DNA of 64,000 nt from Streptomyces sp. CB02366 (GCF_001905905.1 NZ_LIVT01000002.1:372001-436000); one strand, 5' to 3'. Positions 50,459 through 59,545 are shown, numbered from the stretch's first letter. The notes: generated by a model not told the origin, from the letters alone. Program-made: numbers and translations.

Positions 50459-51228
50459 GCGCCCCGGCCCGCAGCGGTGCGAGGACCACCGGCCCGCGCT
50501 CCGCCGCCCCGGGCGCCTCCGCCCGGCTGCGGACCAAACTCCTGCTGCTGGAACCGGAGTTCCGGGGGGCGACGGCCCACATGTGGCGCGCCGAGGACCT
50601 GGTGGCGCGCTACCGGGCGTACCTGTGCGCCATGCACGCCGTCATCCGCGCCTCCGTCCCGCTGATGGGGCTGGCACTCGACCGCGCCCGGGACCGGGCC
50701 GCCGCGGGTGATCCGCTCGGGGGGCCGCTCGCCGCGTATCTGGAGGGGCACATCCGGGAGGAGGAGGGGCACGACGCCTGGCTGCTGGAAGACCTGCGGG
50801 CGGCGGGCGGCGCCCCCGAGGCGGCCCTCGGCCCGCTGCCCTCCCCGCTGATCGCCTCGCTCGTCGGCTCCCAGTACTACTGGATCGAGCACCACCACCC
50901 GGTCGCGCTCCTCGGCTACATCGCGGTGCTGGAGGGGTACGCCCCCGCCCCGGACCTGGCCGCCCGGGTCGCCCGGGTCACCGGGCTGCCCGCCGCCGCC
51001 CTGCGGACGGTGCGGGAGCACGCGGTGCTCGACTCGGAGCACCTGGACGACCTGTACGCGCTGCTGGACCGGCTGCCGCTCGGCCGGGACCGGGAAGCGG
51101 CCGTGGCCGTCAGCGCCCTGCACTCCCTCGACGCGCTCACCCGGCTTTTCGTCCGGCTCGGGCGCTCCGCGCCGACGCCGTCGCCGCGGGGAGCCGGACC
51201 CGTCCCACCGATGGGAGTCACACCATGA
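50455..51228 (+). CDS. Haem-oxygenase-like (probable di-iron) protein
   Basis: 257-aa all-helical protein of the HO-like/TenA/PqqC fold. Metal-type helices: YLEGHIREEEGHDAWLLEDL (E-x-H-x6-like pattern), SQYYWIEHHHPVALLGYIAVLEGY, HAVLDSEHLDDLYALLD. Acidic and His residues on these helices resemble HO-like di-iron oxidases, which perform C-H or C-C oxidations in natural-product pathways. Its ATG overlaps the radical SAM stop (ATGA), so the two are translationally coupled and probably act in sequence. Enzymatic role inferred only. Confidence 0.8.
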   Translation: MSAPARSGARTTGPRSAAPGASARLRTKLLLLEPEFRGATAHMWRAEDLVARYRAYLCAMHAVIRASVPLMGLALDRARDRAAAGDPLGGPLAAYLEGHIREEEGHDAWLLEDLRAAGGAPEAALGPLPSPLIASLVGSQYYWIEHHHPVALLGYIAVLEGYAPAPDLAARVARVTGLPAAALRTVREHAVLDSEHLDDLYALLDRLPLGRDREAAVAVSALHSLDALTRLFVRLGRSAPTPSPRGAGPVPPMGVTP

Positions 51229-51443
51229 CCGGACCACCCCCGAGCGGCGGACCTCCGCCGCTGCCCGAGGCGCTGTACGAGGCCGGGTTCCCCGTGGACC
51301 TGCTGACCGAGGAGCAGCGCGAGGTGCTGAGCGAGCTGACGCCGGAGGAGCTGGCGTTGCTGCTGGACGTGAAGAGGAGGCTGGACGCCGTGGGACCGGA
51401 GGTCCAGGCGCACGGCGAGATCGCCGGCGGCGCCCTGTTCTGA
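51225..51443 (+). CDS. 72-aa acidic helical protein (aroma-sacti cluster-like)
   Basis: Small protein coupled to the preceding gene by ATGA. After a Pro/Gly start it reads PEALYEAGFPVDLLTEEQRE, VLSELTPEELALLLDVKRRL, then EVQAHGEIAGGALF. It looks like the small proteins some annotators name aroma-sacti cluster domain, which occur with radical SAM genes; this recollection is not checked. It has no Cys. It could be a leader-binding partner, a precursor ending in GGALF, or a scaffold. Confidence 0.75.
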   Translation: MTGPPPSGGPPPLPEALYEAGFPVDLLTEEQREVLSELTPEELALLLDVKRRLDAVGPEVQAHGEIAGGALF

Positions 51444-51482
51444 CCGGTCTGGCCGGTCAGGCCGGTCAGGCCGGTCAGGCCG
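51444..51482 (+). repeat. Short tandem repeat GGTCAGGCC
   Basis: Four near-perfect 9-bp units (CCGGTCTGG, then three of CCGGTCAGG) directly after the stop of the 72-aa gene. Could add RNA structure between two operon genes. Confidence 0.7.
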
Positions 51483-51649
51483 GGGAAGGACGGCCGTGGC
51501 CGGCGACCGGCCACCGGTTCGGCGGTACGGGTCCGGCGCGGGGCGACCCCCCGGCCCGTACCGCCGCCACCCGCCCAGCCGCGACGCGCGCCTCCGTGAG
51601 CCGCCCGCCACCCCCGACCGCACGGCCCCCCGGGAGAGAAGGACCCGTC

Positions 51650-54600
51650 ATGAACTGCCCCTCGTGCCAGCAGGACCTGCCGCCCACGGCCCGGTTCTGC
51701 TCGTCCTGCGGGACACCGTGCGCACCCGGCGGGGCCGCGGCGCCGACCGGGCCCGCCGCCGGGCCGGCCCCCGCCGGGCCTCCGCCCGGGGACGAACGCA
51801 AGCCGGTGACCGTGCTCTTCTGCGACCTCGTCGGCTCCACCGCCCTGTCCGGGGTGCTCGACCCGGAGACGCTGCGCGCCGTGACCCTGCGGTACTTCGA
51901 GGCGATGAGCGCGGAGATCACGGCGCGCGGTGGCACCCCGGAGAAGTTCATCGGGGACGCGGTGATGGCCGTGTTCGGCGTCCCGGTGGTCCGGGACGAC
52001 GACGCCCGCCGGGCGCTGGCCGCGGCGCTCGGGATGCGGCGGGCGCTGGCCCGGCTGAACGAGGAGCTGGACGCCACCCTCGGCATCGAGCTGGCCACCC
52101 GGATCGGCGTCAACACCGGCCAGGTGGTGGCGGGTTCGGACCGGACCGCGCGGCAGGCCCTGGTCTCGGGGGAGACCGTCAACATCGCCGCCCGGCTGGA
52201 GCAGAACGCCGGCCGGGGCGAGATCCTGATCGGCCCGGAGACCCTGCTCGCCGCCGGCCCGACGGTGAGCGCCGAGCCCACCGGGCCGCTGCGGCTGAAG
52301 GGCAAGCGGGACAGCGTGGAGGCGTACCGGCTGCTCGCGCTGGGCGCGGACGACCCCGAGCTGCTGCGCCGCTTCGACGTCCCCTTCGTGGGACGCGCGG
52401 TCGAGCGGCGGGCCCTGGACGCGGCGCTGGAGGCGGCCGTGCGCGGGGGCGCGGCCGAGCTGCTGCGGGTCACCGGCGAGGCGGGGATCGGCAAGACCCG
52501 GCTGGTGCGGGAGTGGCTGGCGGAGCGGTCGGCGTCCGGCACGGCGGTGTACGGCGCGGGACGGTGCCGCAGCTACGGGGACCACGGCACCCTCGCCCCG
52601 CTGGCCGACGCGGTGCGTTCGCTGATGGCGGCGACCGGCGCCGAACCCGGCTCCGCCCCCTCCGGCGCCGCTCCGGCCGACACGGTGCGGGACACGGCGG
52701 CCGAGACCGCGGAGGGGCTGGCGGTGGACGACGCGATGGCCCTGCTGTCCGGGGGCCTGCTGCGCGACGGCACGCCGAACGCGCCCTTCGAGGACATGTG
52801 CGCGGCCCTGGCCACGGTCCTGGGCCGGGCGGCCCGCCACCGCCCGGTCGTGCTGGTGCTGGACGACTGGCACGCGGCGGCCCCGCTGCTGGTCCGCACG
52901 GTGCGCCGGTTGACGGACGGCTCGGGGTGCGCCGGGGTGCTGGTGCTCTGCGCCGGACGCCCGGACGGGCCGGACGGGGGCGACGGGCTCCCGGCCGGTG
53001 CGCGGCAGCTCCAGCTCACCGGGCTGGCGCACGAGGAGGCGGCCCGGCTCGCCGCCGCTCTCGCCGGTCCGCACGGCGGTCCGGACCCGCTGGACGGCCT
53101 GCCCCGGGGGCGGGCCGGGGACCGTTCGCCGTACGGCGAACGGCTCCTGGCGCGGGCCGGGGGCAACCCGCTCTATCTGGAACAGCTCCTGGTCGGCGAC
53201 CGTACGGACCGGGCGGGCGGGGCGGGCGAGGAGGACCTGCCGCCCACGCTCCAGGCGCTCCTGGGCGCGCGTATCGGGGCGCTGGCCCGGCCCGAGCGGG
53301 AAGTGGTGGACCTGGCGGCGGTGATCGGGCGGGAGTTCACCGCGCGGGAACTGGCCCGGCTGGAGCAGTCCGTACGGACCGGGGAGGGCGGTGCGGCCGG
53401 GCCCGCCGGTGCGGCCGAAGCCGCCGACCGGCGCCGGAGCGTGGAGCGGGCGCTGGAGGTGCTGGGCAGCCGCAGGCTGGTCGAGTCGGGCCGCCCCGCA
53501 GAAGGGGCGGAGGCCGCGTACCGGTTCAGCAGCGGACTGGTGCACGAGGTCGCGTACGCCTCGCTCTCCAAACGGGCCAAGGCCGAACGCCACGCGTGGG
53601 CGGCCGAGTTGCCGAGCGTGCTGCGCAGCGGCGACGGTGCGGTCGGCGGCCATCTGGAACGCGCCTACCGCTACCGCGCCGAGCTGGGGCTGCTGGACGA
53701 CCGGGCGCGCGGACTGCGCGACCGGGCCGCCGCCGCGCTGGGCCGGGCCGGGGCGCAGGCCGCCGCCCGGTCCGACCTGCACTGGGCGCACGGCCTGTTG
53801 GAGCGGGCGGTGGACCTGTGCCCGGGGGATCCGGCGGCGACGCGGCGGCTGGGCGAGGTGCGGGTGGCGCTCGGCCGGGCCGCCGAAGGGGCCGAACTGC
53901 TGCGGGCCGTACGGGACTCGGGGACGGACGAGGTGGAGGCCGCGCACGCCCGGCTGGCGCTGGCGGTGCTGGATCCGGGCGGCGCCGGGCCGGGGCCCGC
54001 CGCCGTGGCCCGTACCGTGCTCCCGGTGTTCGAGGCGGCCGGCGACTCGGCGGGCCGGGCGCGGGCGCACCTGCGGCTCGCCCAGCAGTTCCAGCGGTCC
54101 GGGCGGCACGAGGAGGCGGAGCGGGACCAGGCGCGGGCCCTGGAGCACGCGGTGCTGGCCGGAGCGGAACCGGAGCGCGCCGGGGCGCTCGGCGCGATCG
54201 GCGTCTCCCTGTGGCGCGGCCCGGTCCCGGTGCCCCTCGCGGTGGCCCGCTGCCGGACGCTGCTGGCGGCGCACGGGGCGGGCCGGCCCACGGTCCGGGT
54301 CACGCTCAACTGCCCGCTGGCGGTGCTGTACGCCCTCCAGGACCGGGCCGATGACGCCTACGGCTGCCTGGCGGAGGCGGAACGGCTGGCGGGGAAGCTG
54401 GGGTTCGCGGAGGCGGAGGTCTTCCTCCCGGTGTTCCGGGCCACGGTGGAGGCGCTGCGCGGCGGCCACGCCGCCGCGCTGGAGCTGCTCGACCGGGCGG
54501 ACGCGGCGGCCCGACGCACCGGGGCCGCCGGGATGCGGACGGCGGTGGCCCTGGAGGCGGCCCGCCTGGAACTGGACGAGGGCCGGGAGGACCGGGCGGC

Positions 54601-54961
54601 GGAACGGCTGGCGGGCGTCGGGGAGATGCCGGGGCTGAGCCGGGCGGACGCGGTGGACCTGGCGGGCCTGCGGGCCCGGCTGGCCGTGCGGGAGAGGCCC
54701 GAGGAGGCGGTCCGCCACGCGGAGCGGGCGGTACGGACCTCGCTGCTCACCGATTCCCCGCTGGTGCAGGCGGCGGCCGAGTTGGACCGGGCGCACACGC
54801 TCGCCGCCCTGGGGCGGTCGCCGGAGGCCGAGGCGTCCGCGCGGGCGGCCGAGGCGCACTACACCGGCAAGGGGCATCTGCCGGGGGTGCGCCGGGCCGC
54901 CGGGTTCCTCGCGCGCCCGGCCGGGCCGATGGCCACGACGAGGAGAGGAGCCGGCCGATGA
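51650..54961 (+). CDS. Nucleotide-cyclase/ATPase regulator (zinc ribbon, class III cyclase, AAA, TPR)
   Basis: 1103-aa signalling protein. Residues 1-25 form a zinc ribbon (CPSCQQ...FCSSCG). A class III adenylate/guanylate cyclase domain (about 50-225) has VTVLFCDLVGSTALSG with the metal Asp, KFIGDAVMAVFG and ETVNIAARLEQNAG. Next is an AAA/LAL-like ATPase (PFVGRAVERRALDAAL, Walker A VTGEAGIGKTRLVRE, Walker B VVLVLDDWHAAAP), then a long TPR-like helical region to the C-terminus. No HTH. The gene overlaps the subtilase gene by 4 nt. Possibly makes cAMP or acts as an ATP-driven sensor for the RiPP island. Confidence 0.9.
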   Translation: MNCPSCQQDLPPTARFCSSCGTPCAPGGAAAPTGPAAGPAPAGPPPGDERKPVTVLFCDLVGSTALSGVLDPETLRAVTLRYFEAMSAEITARGGTPEKFIGDAVMAVFGVPVVRDDDARRALAAALGMRRALARLNEELDATLGIELATRIGVNTGQVVAGSDRTARQALVSGETVNIAARLEQNAGRGEILIGPETLLAAGPTVSAEPTGPLRLKGKRDSVEAYRLLALGADDPELLRRFDVPFVGRAVERRALDAALEAAVRGGAAELLRVTGEAGIGKTRLVREWLAERSASGTAVYGAGRCRSYGDHGTLAPLADAVRSLMAATGAEPGSAPSGAAPADTVRDTAAETAEGLAVDDAMALLSGGLLRDGTPNAPFEDMCAALATVLGRAARHRPVVLVLDDWHAAAPLLVRTVRRLTDGSGCAGVLVLCAGRPDGPDGGDGLPAGARQLQLTGLAHEEAARLAAALAGPHGGPDPLDGLPRGRAGDRSPYGERLLARAGGNPLYLEQLLVGDRTDRAGGAGEEDLPPTLQALLGARIGALARPEREVVDLAAVIGREFTARELARLEQSVRTGEGGAAGPAGAAEAADRRRSVERALEVLGSRRLVESGRPAEGAEAAYRFSSGLVHEVAYASLSKRAKAERHAWAAELPSVLRSGDGAVGGHLERAYRYRAELGLLDDRARGLRDRAAAALGRAGAQAAARSDLHWAHGLLERAVDLCPGDPAATRRLGEVRVALGRAAEGAELLRAVRDSGTDEVEAAHARLALAVLDPGGAGPGPAAVARTVLPVFEAAGDSAGRARAHLRLAQQFQRSGRHEEAERDQARALEHAVLAGAEPERAGALGAIGVSLWRGPVPVPLAVARCRTLLAAHGAGRPTVRVTLNCPLAVLYALQDRADDAYGCLAEAERLAGKLGFAEAEVFLPVFRATVEALRGGHAAALELLDRADAAARRTGAAGMRTAVALEAARLELDEGREDRAAERLAGVGEMPGLSRADAVDLAGLRARLAVRERPEEAVRHAERAVRTSLLTDSPLVQAAAELDRAHTLAALGRSPEAEASARAAEAHYTGKGHLPGVRRAAGFLARPAGPMATTRRGAGR

Positions 54962-55914
54962 CGACCACGGAACCGGATCGGACACCGGTGGGAGCGGGTT
55001 CGGCGCGGACGGGCCCGGAGGGGACTTCCGCCGCTCCGGGCGCGGCCCGTACCGCGCCGGGGCGGGGGCTGACCTGGAGCCTGCGCGGGCGGGGACCCCA
55101 GGACGTACCGGTACTGGCGGACCCCGGGCCGCCGCTCGGCCGCCCCACCGGCCCCGCCACCGGACGCGGCGTCCGCGTCTGCGTCGTGGACTCGGGCGTG
55201 GAGCGGGACCACCCGCTGGTCGGCCCCTTGGCCGGGTCGTGGGTGGTCGTCAAGGACGGGGAGAGCGGTGCGATCACCGTCGAGCCGACCACCACCGGGG
55301 ACACCTGCGGCCACGGCACCGCGTGCGCGGGCATCGTCCGGCGGACCGCCCCGGAGTGCGAGATCCACAGTGTGCGGGTGCTCGGGGAGCGGTTCTCCGG
55401 CACCGGCGACGTCCTGATGGCCGGGCTGCGGTGGGCGGTGGAGCAGCGCTTCGACGTCGTCAACCTCAGCCTGTCCACCACCCGCACCCGCTTCGCCCAG
55501 GAGCTGCACGACCTGGCCGACAGCGCCTACTTCGCCCGTACGGTGATCGTCGCCTCCGCCCACAACACCCCGGTGGAGAGCTTCCCGTGGCGGTTCGCCT
55601 CGGTGATCTCGGTGGGCAGCCACCAGGAGGACGACCCCGGCCTGCACCTGTACAACCCCGAGCCGCCGGTGGAGTTCTTCGGGCCGGGCCAGAACGTGTC
55701 CGTGCCCTGGCTCGGCGGCCGGACGATCCGCACCACGGGGAACAGCTTCGCCACGCCGTACGTCGCCGGGCTGTGCGCCCGCTTCCTGTCCGCGCATCCG
55801 CGGATGACGGTCTTCCAGCTCAAGAACGCCCTCTATCTCTCCGCGGCCAACGTGCGCCACGCGCCGCGCCCCACCTCTGCGGCAGGAGATGTCCGTGATG
55901 ACTCCGAGAACTGA
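54958..55914 (+). CDS. S8 subtilisin-family serine peptidase, cytoplasmic
   Basis: 318-aa subtilase with an intact triad: Asp78 (VCVVDSGVERDH), His119 (DTCGHGTACAGI), Ser263 (TTGNSFATPYVAG), and oxyanion Asn near AHNTP. There is no signal peptide and no long propeptide, so it should act inside the cell. In a RiPP operon that suggests leader-peptide removal, analogous to LanP. The ATG overlaps the cyclase stop (ATGA). The first about 65 residues are Gly/Pro/Ala-rich linker. Confidence 0.92.
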   Translation: MTTTEPDRTPVGAGSARTGPEGTSAAPGAARTAPGRGLTWSLRGRGPQDVPVLADPGPPLGRPTGPATGRGVRVCVVDSGVERDHPLVGPLAGSWVVVKDGESGAITVEPTTTGDTCGHGTACAGIVRRTAPECEIHSVRVLGERFSGTGDVLMAGLRWAVEQRFDVVNLSLSTTRTRFAQELHDLADSAYFARTVIVASAHNTPVESFPWRFASVISVGSHQEDDPGLHLYNPEPPVEFFGPGQNVSVPWLGGRTIRTTGNSFATPYVAGLCARFLSAHPRMTVFQLKNALYLSAANVRHAPRPTSAAGDVRDDSEN

Positions 55915-56521
55915 ATCCGCCCCGTCCGCCTCCCTCTCCCCCACCGCCCCGGTCGCGGACGCCCCGCGCAACGAGCTGCTCCAGTCGGTCGTCGACGTGG
56001 CCCGCGCCATCTTCGGGGCCGAGGCCAGTTCCGTCTTCCTGCTCGACGAGGAGGCGGACGAGCTGGTCTTCCAGGCCGTCTCCGGGCAGGGCGAGGAGTT
56101 CCTGGTGGGCCGCCGGTTCCCGGCGGGGCGCGGGATCGCCGGCTGGGTGGCGACCTCCGGCGAGCCGATGGTGGTGGACGACCTGAGCGACGACCCGTCC
56201 TTCGACCGCTCGCTGGCGGAGTCGACCGCGTACGTCCCGAACTCCCTGATGGCGGCCCCGCTCATCAGCGACGCCCGCGTCCTGGGCGTCCTGGAGGTGC
56301 TGGACCCCTCCCCGCAGGCCCGGTCGGGGGTGCGGGAACTGGACCTGCTCGCGATGTTCGCCCGGCAGGCAGCCGCCGCGCTGCGGGTGCTCACCCCGGA
56401 GCGGGTGCGGGAGGCCGAGGAGCGCGCGGCGCCGGGCGGACCCGCCCTGGAGGGAGCGCGGCGCGAGGACGCGCTGCGGCTGCTGGGTAGCCTGGAGCGG
56501 CTGCTGCGCGGTGTCGGCTGA
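55898..56521 (+). CDS. GAF-domain protein
   Basis: 207-aa cytoplasmic sensor consisting of one GAF domain (about 20-165): ELLQSVVDVARAIFGAEASS, VFLLDEEADELVFQAVSG, AGRGIAGWVATSGEPMVV, MAAPLISDARVLGVLEVLD. A short helical tail follows. No output domain. The start is placed at 55898, 9 nt after AGGAG; GTG 55895 or ATG 55889 (overlapping the subtilase) are possible. Last gene of the operon; may bind a cyclic nucleotide made by the operon's cyclase, which is inference only. Confidence 0.85.
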   Translation: MTPRTESAPSASLSPTAPVADAPRNELLQSVVDVARAIFGAEASSVFLLDEEADELVFQAVSGQGEEFLVGRRFPAGRGIAGWVATSGEPMVVDDLSDDPSFDRSLAESTAYVPNSLMAAPLISDARVLGVLEVLDPSPQARSGVRELDLLAMFARQAAAALRVLTPERVREAEERAAPGGPALEGARREDALRLLGSLERLLRGVG

Positions 56522-56668
56522 GACGGCCCGCGTACGACGTCGCGCGGACCGGGCCGCGCACGGAAGCCGCCGCCGCTCGCGCGCCGGGCCGCGTCGCCCG
56601 CGCCCGGGAGTAGCCACCGGACCGGCGGGGCAGGAGCGGGGCGTCGGCACAAGGGAAGGACACGCACG

Positions 56669-57457
56669 ATGAAGCTCGCTTTCTCCACGCTCGGGGTGCC
56701 GGGTACGCCGGTCGCCGAGGTCGCCCGGCTCGCCGCCGGGAGCGGCTACCAGGGGGTGGAGTTGCGCGTCCACCCCGAGGAGCCGGTCCACCTCGGGCTC
56801 TCTCCGCTGGAGCGGGCCGACGTGGTGGAGACGTTCAAGGCCGCCGGGGTGGAGATCGTGGCCCTCGCCGGGTACGTCCAGGTGGCCGCCGAGGGGGACG
56901 ACGAACCGGTCCTCGCGGAGCTGTCCGCCCTGCTGAAGCTCGCGCGGGACCTGGGCGCCTCCTCCGTCCGGGTCTTCCCCGGCGGCGGCGACCAGGATCA
57001 GGAGGAGGCCGACGCCACGGCCGCCCGGCGGCTCGGCGCGGCCGCCCCGGCCGCCGCCGACATGGGCGTGAGCATCCTGCTGGAGACCCACGACACGCAC
57101 CGCGCGGGCCTGGACGTCGCCCGGGTCGTCGCCACGGTGGGGCACCCCCGGGTCGGCGCGATCTGGGACGTGCTGCACACCTGGCTGGCCGGGGAGGAGC
57201 CGACCGCCAGCCACGCGGTGCTCGCCCCGCACCTGGGATACGTCCAGGTGAAGGACGTGGCGTCGGCGGACGATCTCACACCGCTGCCGCTCGGCGCCGG
57301 GGTGCTGCCGCTGACGGAGTGCCTGGACGGGCTGGACCCGCAGACGTGGGTGTGCTGGGAGTACGAGAAGCGCTGGCACCCCGGCGCCGCGGAGCTGCCG
57401 GGCCTGCTGGGCGCGGGACGGGAGCACCTGCTGCGGATCGGGGCGCCGAAGCAGTAG
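56669..57457 (+). CDS. Sugar phosphate isomerase/epimerase family protein
   Basis: 262-aa xylose-isomerase-like TIM barrel: MKLAFSTLGVPGTPVAEVA, GYQGVELRVHPEEPVHLGL, SSVRVFPGGGDQ, ILLETHDTHRAGLDVA, VGAIWDVLHTWLAGEEP, GYVQVKDVAS, WVCWEYEKRWHP. The Glu, Asp, His and second Glu in these strings are the likely metal ligands. GGGAAGGA precedes the ATG. Stands alone; substrate unknown. Confidence 0.9.
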   Translation: MKLAFSTLGVPGTPVAEVARLAAGSGYQGVELRVHPEEPVHLGLSPLERADVVETFKAAGVEIVALAGYVQVAAEGDDEPVLAELSALLKLARDLGASSVRVFPGGGDQDQEEADATAARRLGAAAPAAADMGVSILLETHDTHRAGLDVARVVATVGHPRVGAIWDVLHTWLAGEEPTASHAVLAPHLGYVQVKDVASADDLTPLPLGAGVLPLTECLDGLDPQTWVCWEYEKRWHPGAAELPGLLGAGREHLLRIGAPKQ

Positions 57458-57636
57458 CGGCCGCCGGGTGCACGGGGAACACGGGGAAGGGCGCGACGGT
57501 CCGGGACGGAGGGGTGCGGCGGTTCGAGGAAGGGGAGGGGTGCGGGGAGGGCGAGCGCCGCGCGGGGCCTCGGGCCCCGGGCCCCGGAGCCGCCCACTCT
57601 TTCGGCCGCCCGCCGCTTCGGTGTCGGCCCGCCCTC

Positions 57637-57687
57637 TTGACCGGAAGTTACTTTCCAGATAAGCGTACTTCTTTGGAAGTTTCTTTC
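57637..57687 (+). promoter_or_regulatory. GH3 promoter with duplicated operator-like repeats
   Basis: A -35-like TTGACC (57637-57642) is followed 17 nt later by TAAGCG (57660-57665). GGAAGTTACTTTCC (57643-57656) fills the spacer and GGAAGTTTCTTTC (57675-57687) lies just downstream. Both are imperfect palindromes of the same GGAA(G)T-TTCC design, so repression by a ROK/NagC-type protein is plausible. Confidence 0.55.
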
Positions 57688-57706
57688 ACCCCGGGAAGGA
57701 GCTCAC

Positions 57707-59545
57707 GTGCCCCACCGCACCTCAAGACGCACCCTCCTCACCGCCACCGCCGCCGTCACGGCCGCCGCGGCCACCGGCGGCCTCGCCGCCCCCGCCTCCG
57801 CCTTCGCCTCCGCGCACTCCGCCAACGCCTCCACCGACCGCCGGCTGCGACGGATCATCGCCGGGATGAGCCTGGAGGAGAAGGTCGGCCAGTTGTTCGT
57901 GATGCGGGTCTACGGGCACTCCGCCACCGAGCCCGACCAGGCCGACATCGACGCGAACCTCAAAGAGATCGGGGTCCGCACGGCCGCCGAACTGATCTCC
58001 ACGTACCACGTCGGCGGCATCATCTACTTCACCTGGGCCCACAACACCCGCGACCCGCACCAGATCGCGGAGCTCTCCAACGGCCTCCAGCGCGCCGCGC
58101 TCGCCGGACGCTCCCGCATCCCGCTGCTCGTCTCCACCGACCAGGAGCACGGCATCGTCTGCCGGGTCGGCGAACCCGCCACCCTGCTGCCGGGCGCGAT
58201 GGCCCTCGGCGCGGGCGGCTCGCGCTCCGACACCCGCCGGGCGGCCTGGATCGCGGGCGCGGAACTGGCCGCGCTCGGCATCAACCAGAACTACGCGCCG
58301 GACGCCGACGTCAACGTCAACCCGGCCAACCCGGTCATCGGCGTACGGTCCTTCGGCTCCGACCCCGCCGCGGTGGCCGACCTGGTCGCGGCACAGGTGA
58401 AGGGCTATCAGGGCGCGGGCGTCGCGGCGACCGCCAAGCACTTCCCCGGCCACGGCGACACCAGCACCGACAGCCACACCGGGCTGCCCGTCATCAACCA
58501 CACCCGCGCCCAGTGGGAGGAGCTGGACGCCCCGCCGTTCCGCGCCGCGATCCGGGCCCGGATCGACTCGATCATGACCGCGCACATCGTGGTCCCCGCC
58601 CTCGACCCGTCCGGCGACCCGGCCACGCTCTCCCGGCCGATCCTCACCGGCATCCTCCGCGAGGAGCTGGGCTACGACGGGGTGGTGGTCACCGACTCCC
58701 TCGGCATGGAAGGGGTGCGCACGAAGTACGGCGACGACCGGGTGCCGGTCCTCGCGCTGCTGGCGGGCGTGGACCAGCTGCTGAACCCGCCGAAGCTCTC
58801 CGTCGCCTGGAACGCGGTGCTGGAGGCGGTCCGGAGCGGCGAGATCAGCGAGGCCCGGATCGATGAATCGATCCTGCGCATCCTGCGGCTCAAGAGCGGA
58901 CTGGGCCTGTTCGGCGATCCGTTCGTCAGCCGCCGGGGAGTCGACCGCACGGTCGGCAGCCGCACCCACCGGGCCGCCGCCGACCGGATCGCCGAGCGCA
59001 CGACGACCCTGCTCGACGACCCCGGCTCGCTGCTGCCGCTCTCCCGGCGCACCCACCGCGACCTGCTGGTGGTGGGGGCCGACCCGGCCTCCCCCTCCGG
59101 CACGACCGGTCCGCCGACCGGCACCCTGGCCAAGGCGTTCGGCGAACTCGGCTTCATCGCAAGGGCGCTGTCCACCGGCACGGCTCCCAGCCAGGCGAAG
59201 ATCGACGAAGCGGTGGCCGCCGCCCGGGGCCGGGACGCGGTGATCGTGGCCACGTACAACGTCACGGCGGCGAGTTCGCAGCGCCGGCTGGTGGCCGCGC
59301 TCGTGGCGACCGGCGTCCCGGTGGTCGTGGTCGCCGTCCGCAATCCGTACGACGCCGCGCACCTCGACGGCAGCGGAGTCGCGGCGATCCTCGCCACGTA
59401 CTCCTGGACCGACGTCGAACTGCGCGCCGCGGCCCGGGTGATCGCGGGCGGCGCCGAGCCGGAGGGCGCCCTCCCGGTTCCGGTGCAACGCGCGGACGAC
59501 CCGACGCAGGTGCTGTATCCGGTGGGCCACGGCCTGTCGTACTAG
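57707..59545 (+). CDS. Secreted GH3 beta-N-acetylhexosaminidase
   Basis: 612-aa glycoside hydrolase family 3 enzyme with a Tat/Sec-type signal (TSRRTLLTATAAVTAAAATGG). The N-terminal GH3 barrel contains GINQNYAPDADVNVNP, the NagZ-type His/Asp loop AKHFPGHGDTSTDSHTGLP and the nucleophile region VVVTDSLGMEG. The C-terminal GH3_C-like domain ends in a TIM-like DPTQVLYPVGHGLSY. GTG start at 57707 with AAGGAG upstream. Likely releases GlcNAc from wall fragments or chitin oligomers outside the cell. Confidence 0.95.
   Translation: MPHRTSRRTLLTATAAVTAAAATGGLAAPASAFASAHSANASTDRRLRRIIAGMSLEEKVGQLFVMRVYGHSATEPDQADIDANLKEIGVRTAAELISTYHVGGIIYFTWAHNTRDPHQIAELSNGLQRAALAGRSRIPLLVSTDQEHGIVCRVGEPATLLPGAMALGAGGSRSDTRRAAWIAGAELAALGINQNYAPDADVNVNPANPVIGVRSFGSDPAAVADLVAAQVKGYQGAGVAATAKHFPGHGDTSTDSHTGLPVINHTRAQWEELDAPPFRAAIRARIDSIMTAHIVVPALDPSGDPATLSRPILTGILREELGYDGVVVTDSLGMEGVRTKYGDDRVPVLALLAGVDQLLNPPKLSVAWNAVLEAVRSGEISEARIDESILRILRLKSGLGLFGDPFVSRRGVDRTVGSRTHRAAADRIAERTTTLLDDPGSLLPLSRRTHRDLLVVGADPASPSGTTGPPTGTLAKAFGELGFIARALSTGTAPSQAKIDEAVAAARGRDAVIVATYNVTAASSQRRLVAALVATGVPVVVVAVRNPYDAAHLDGSGVAAILATYSWTDVELRAAARVIAGGAEPEGALPVPVQRADDPTQVLYPVGHGLSY

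Noticed and set aside
51218..54985. Long minus-strand frame opposite the cyclase-ATPase gene
   Set aside because: Antisense shadow; no motifs, while the plus strand shows zinc ribbon, cyclase and Walker motifs.
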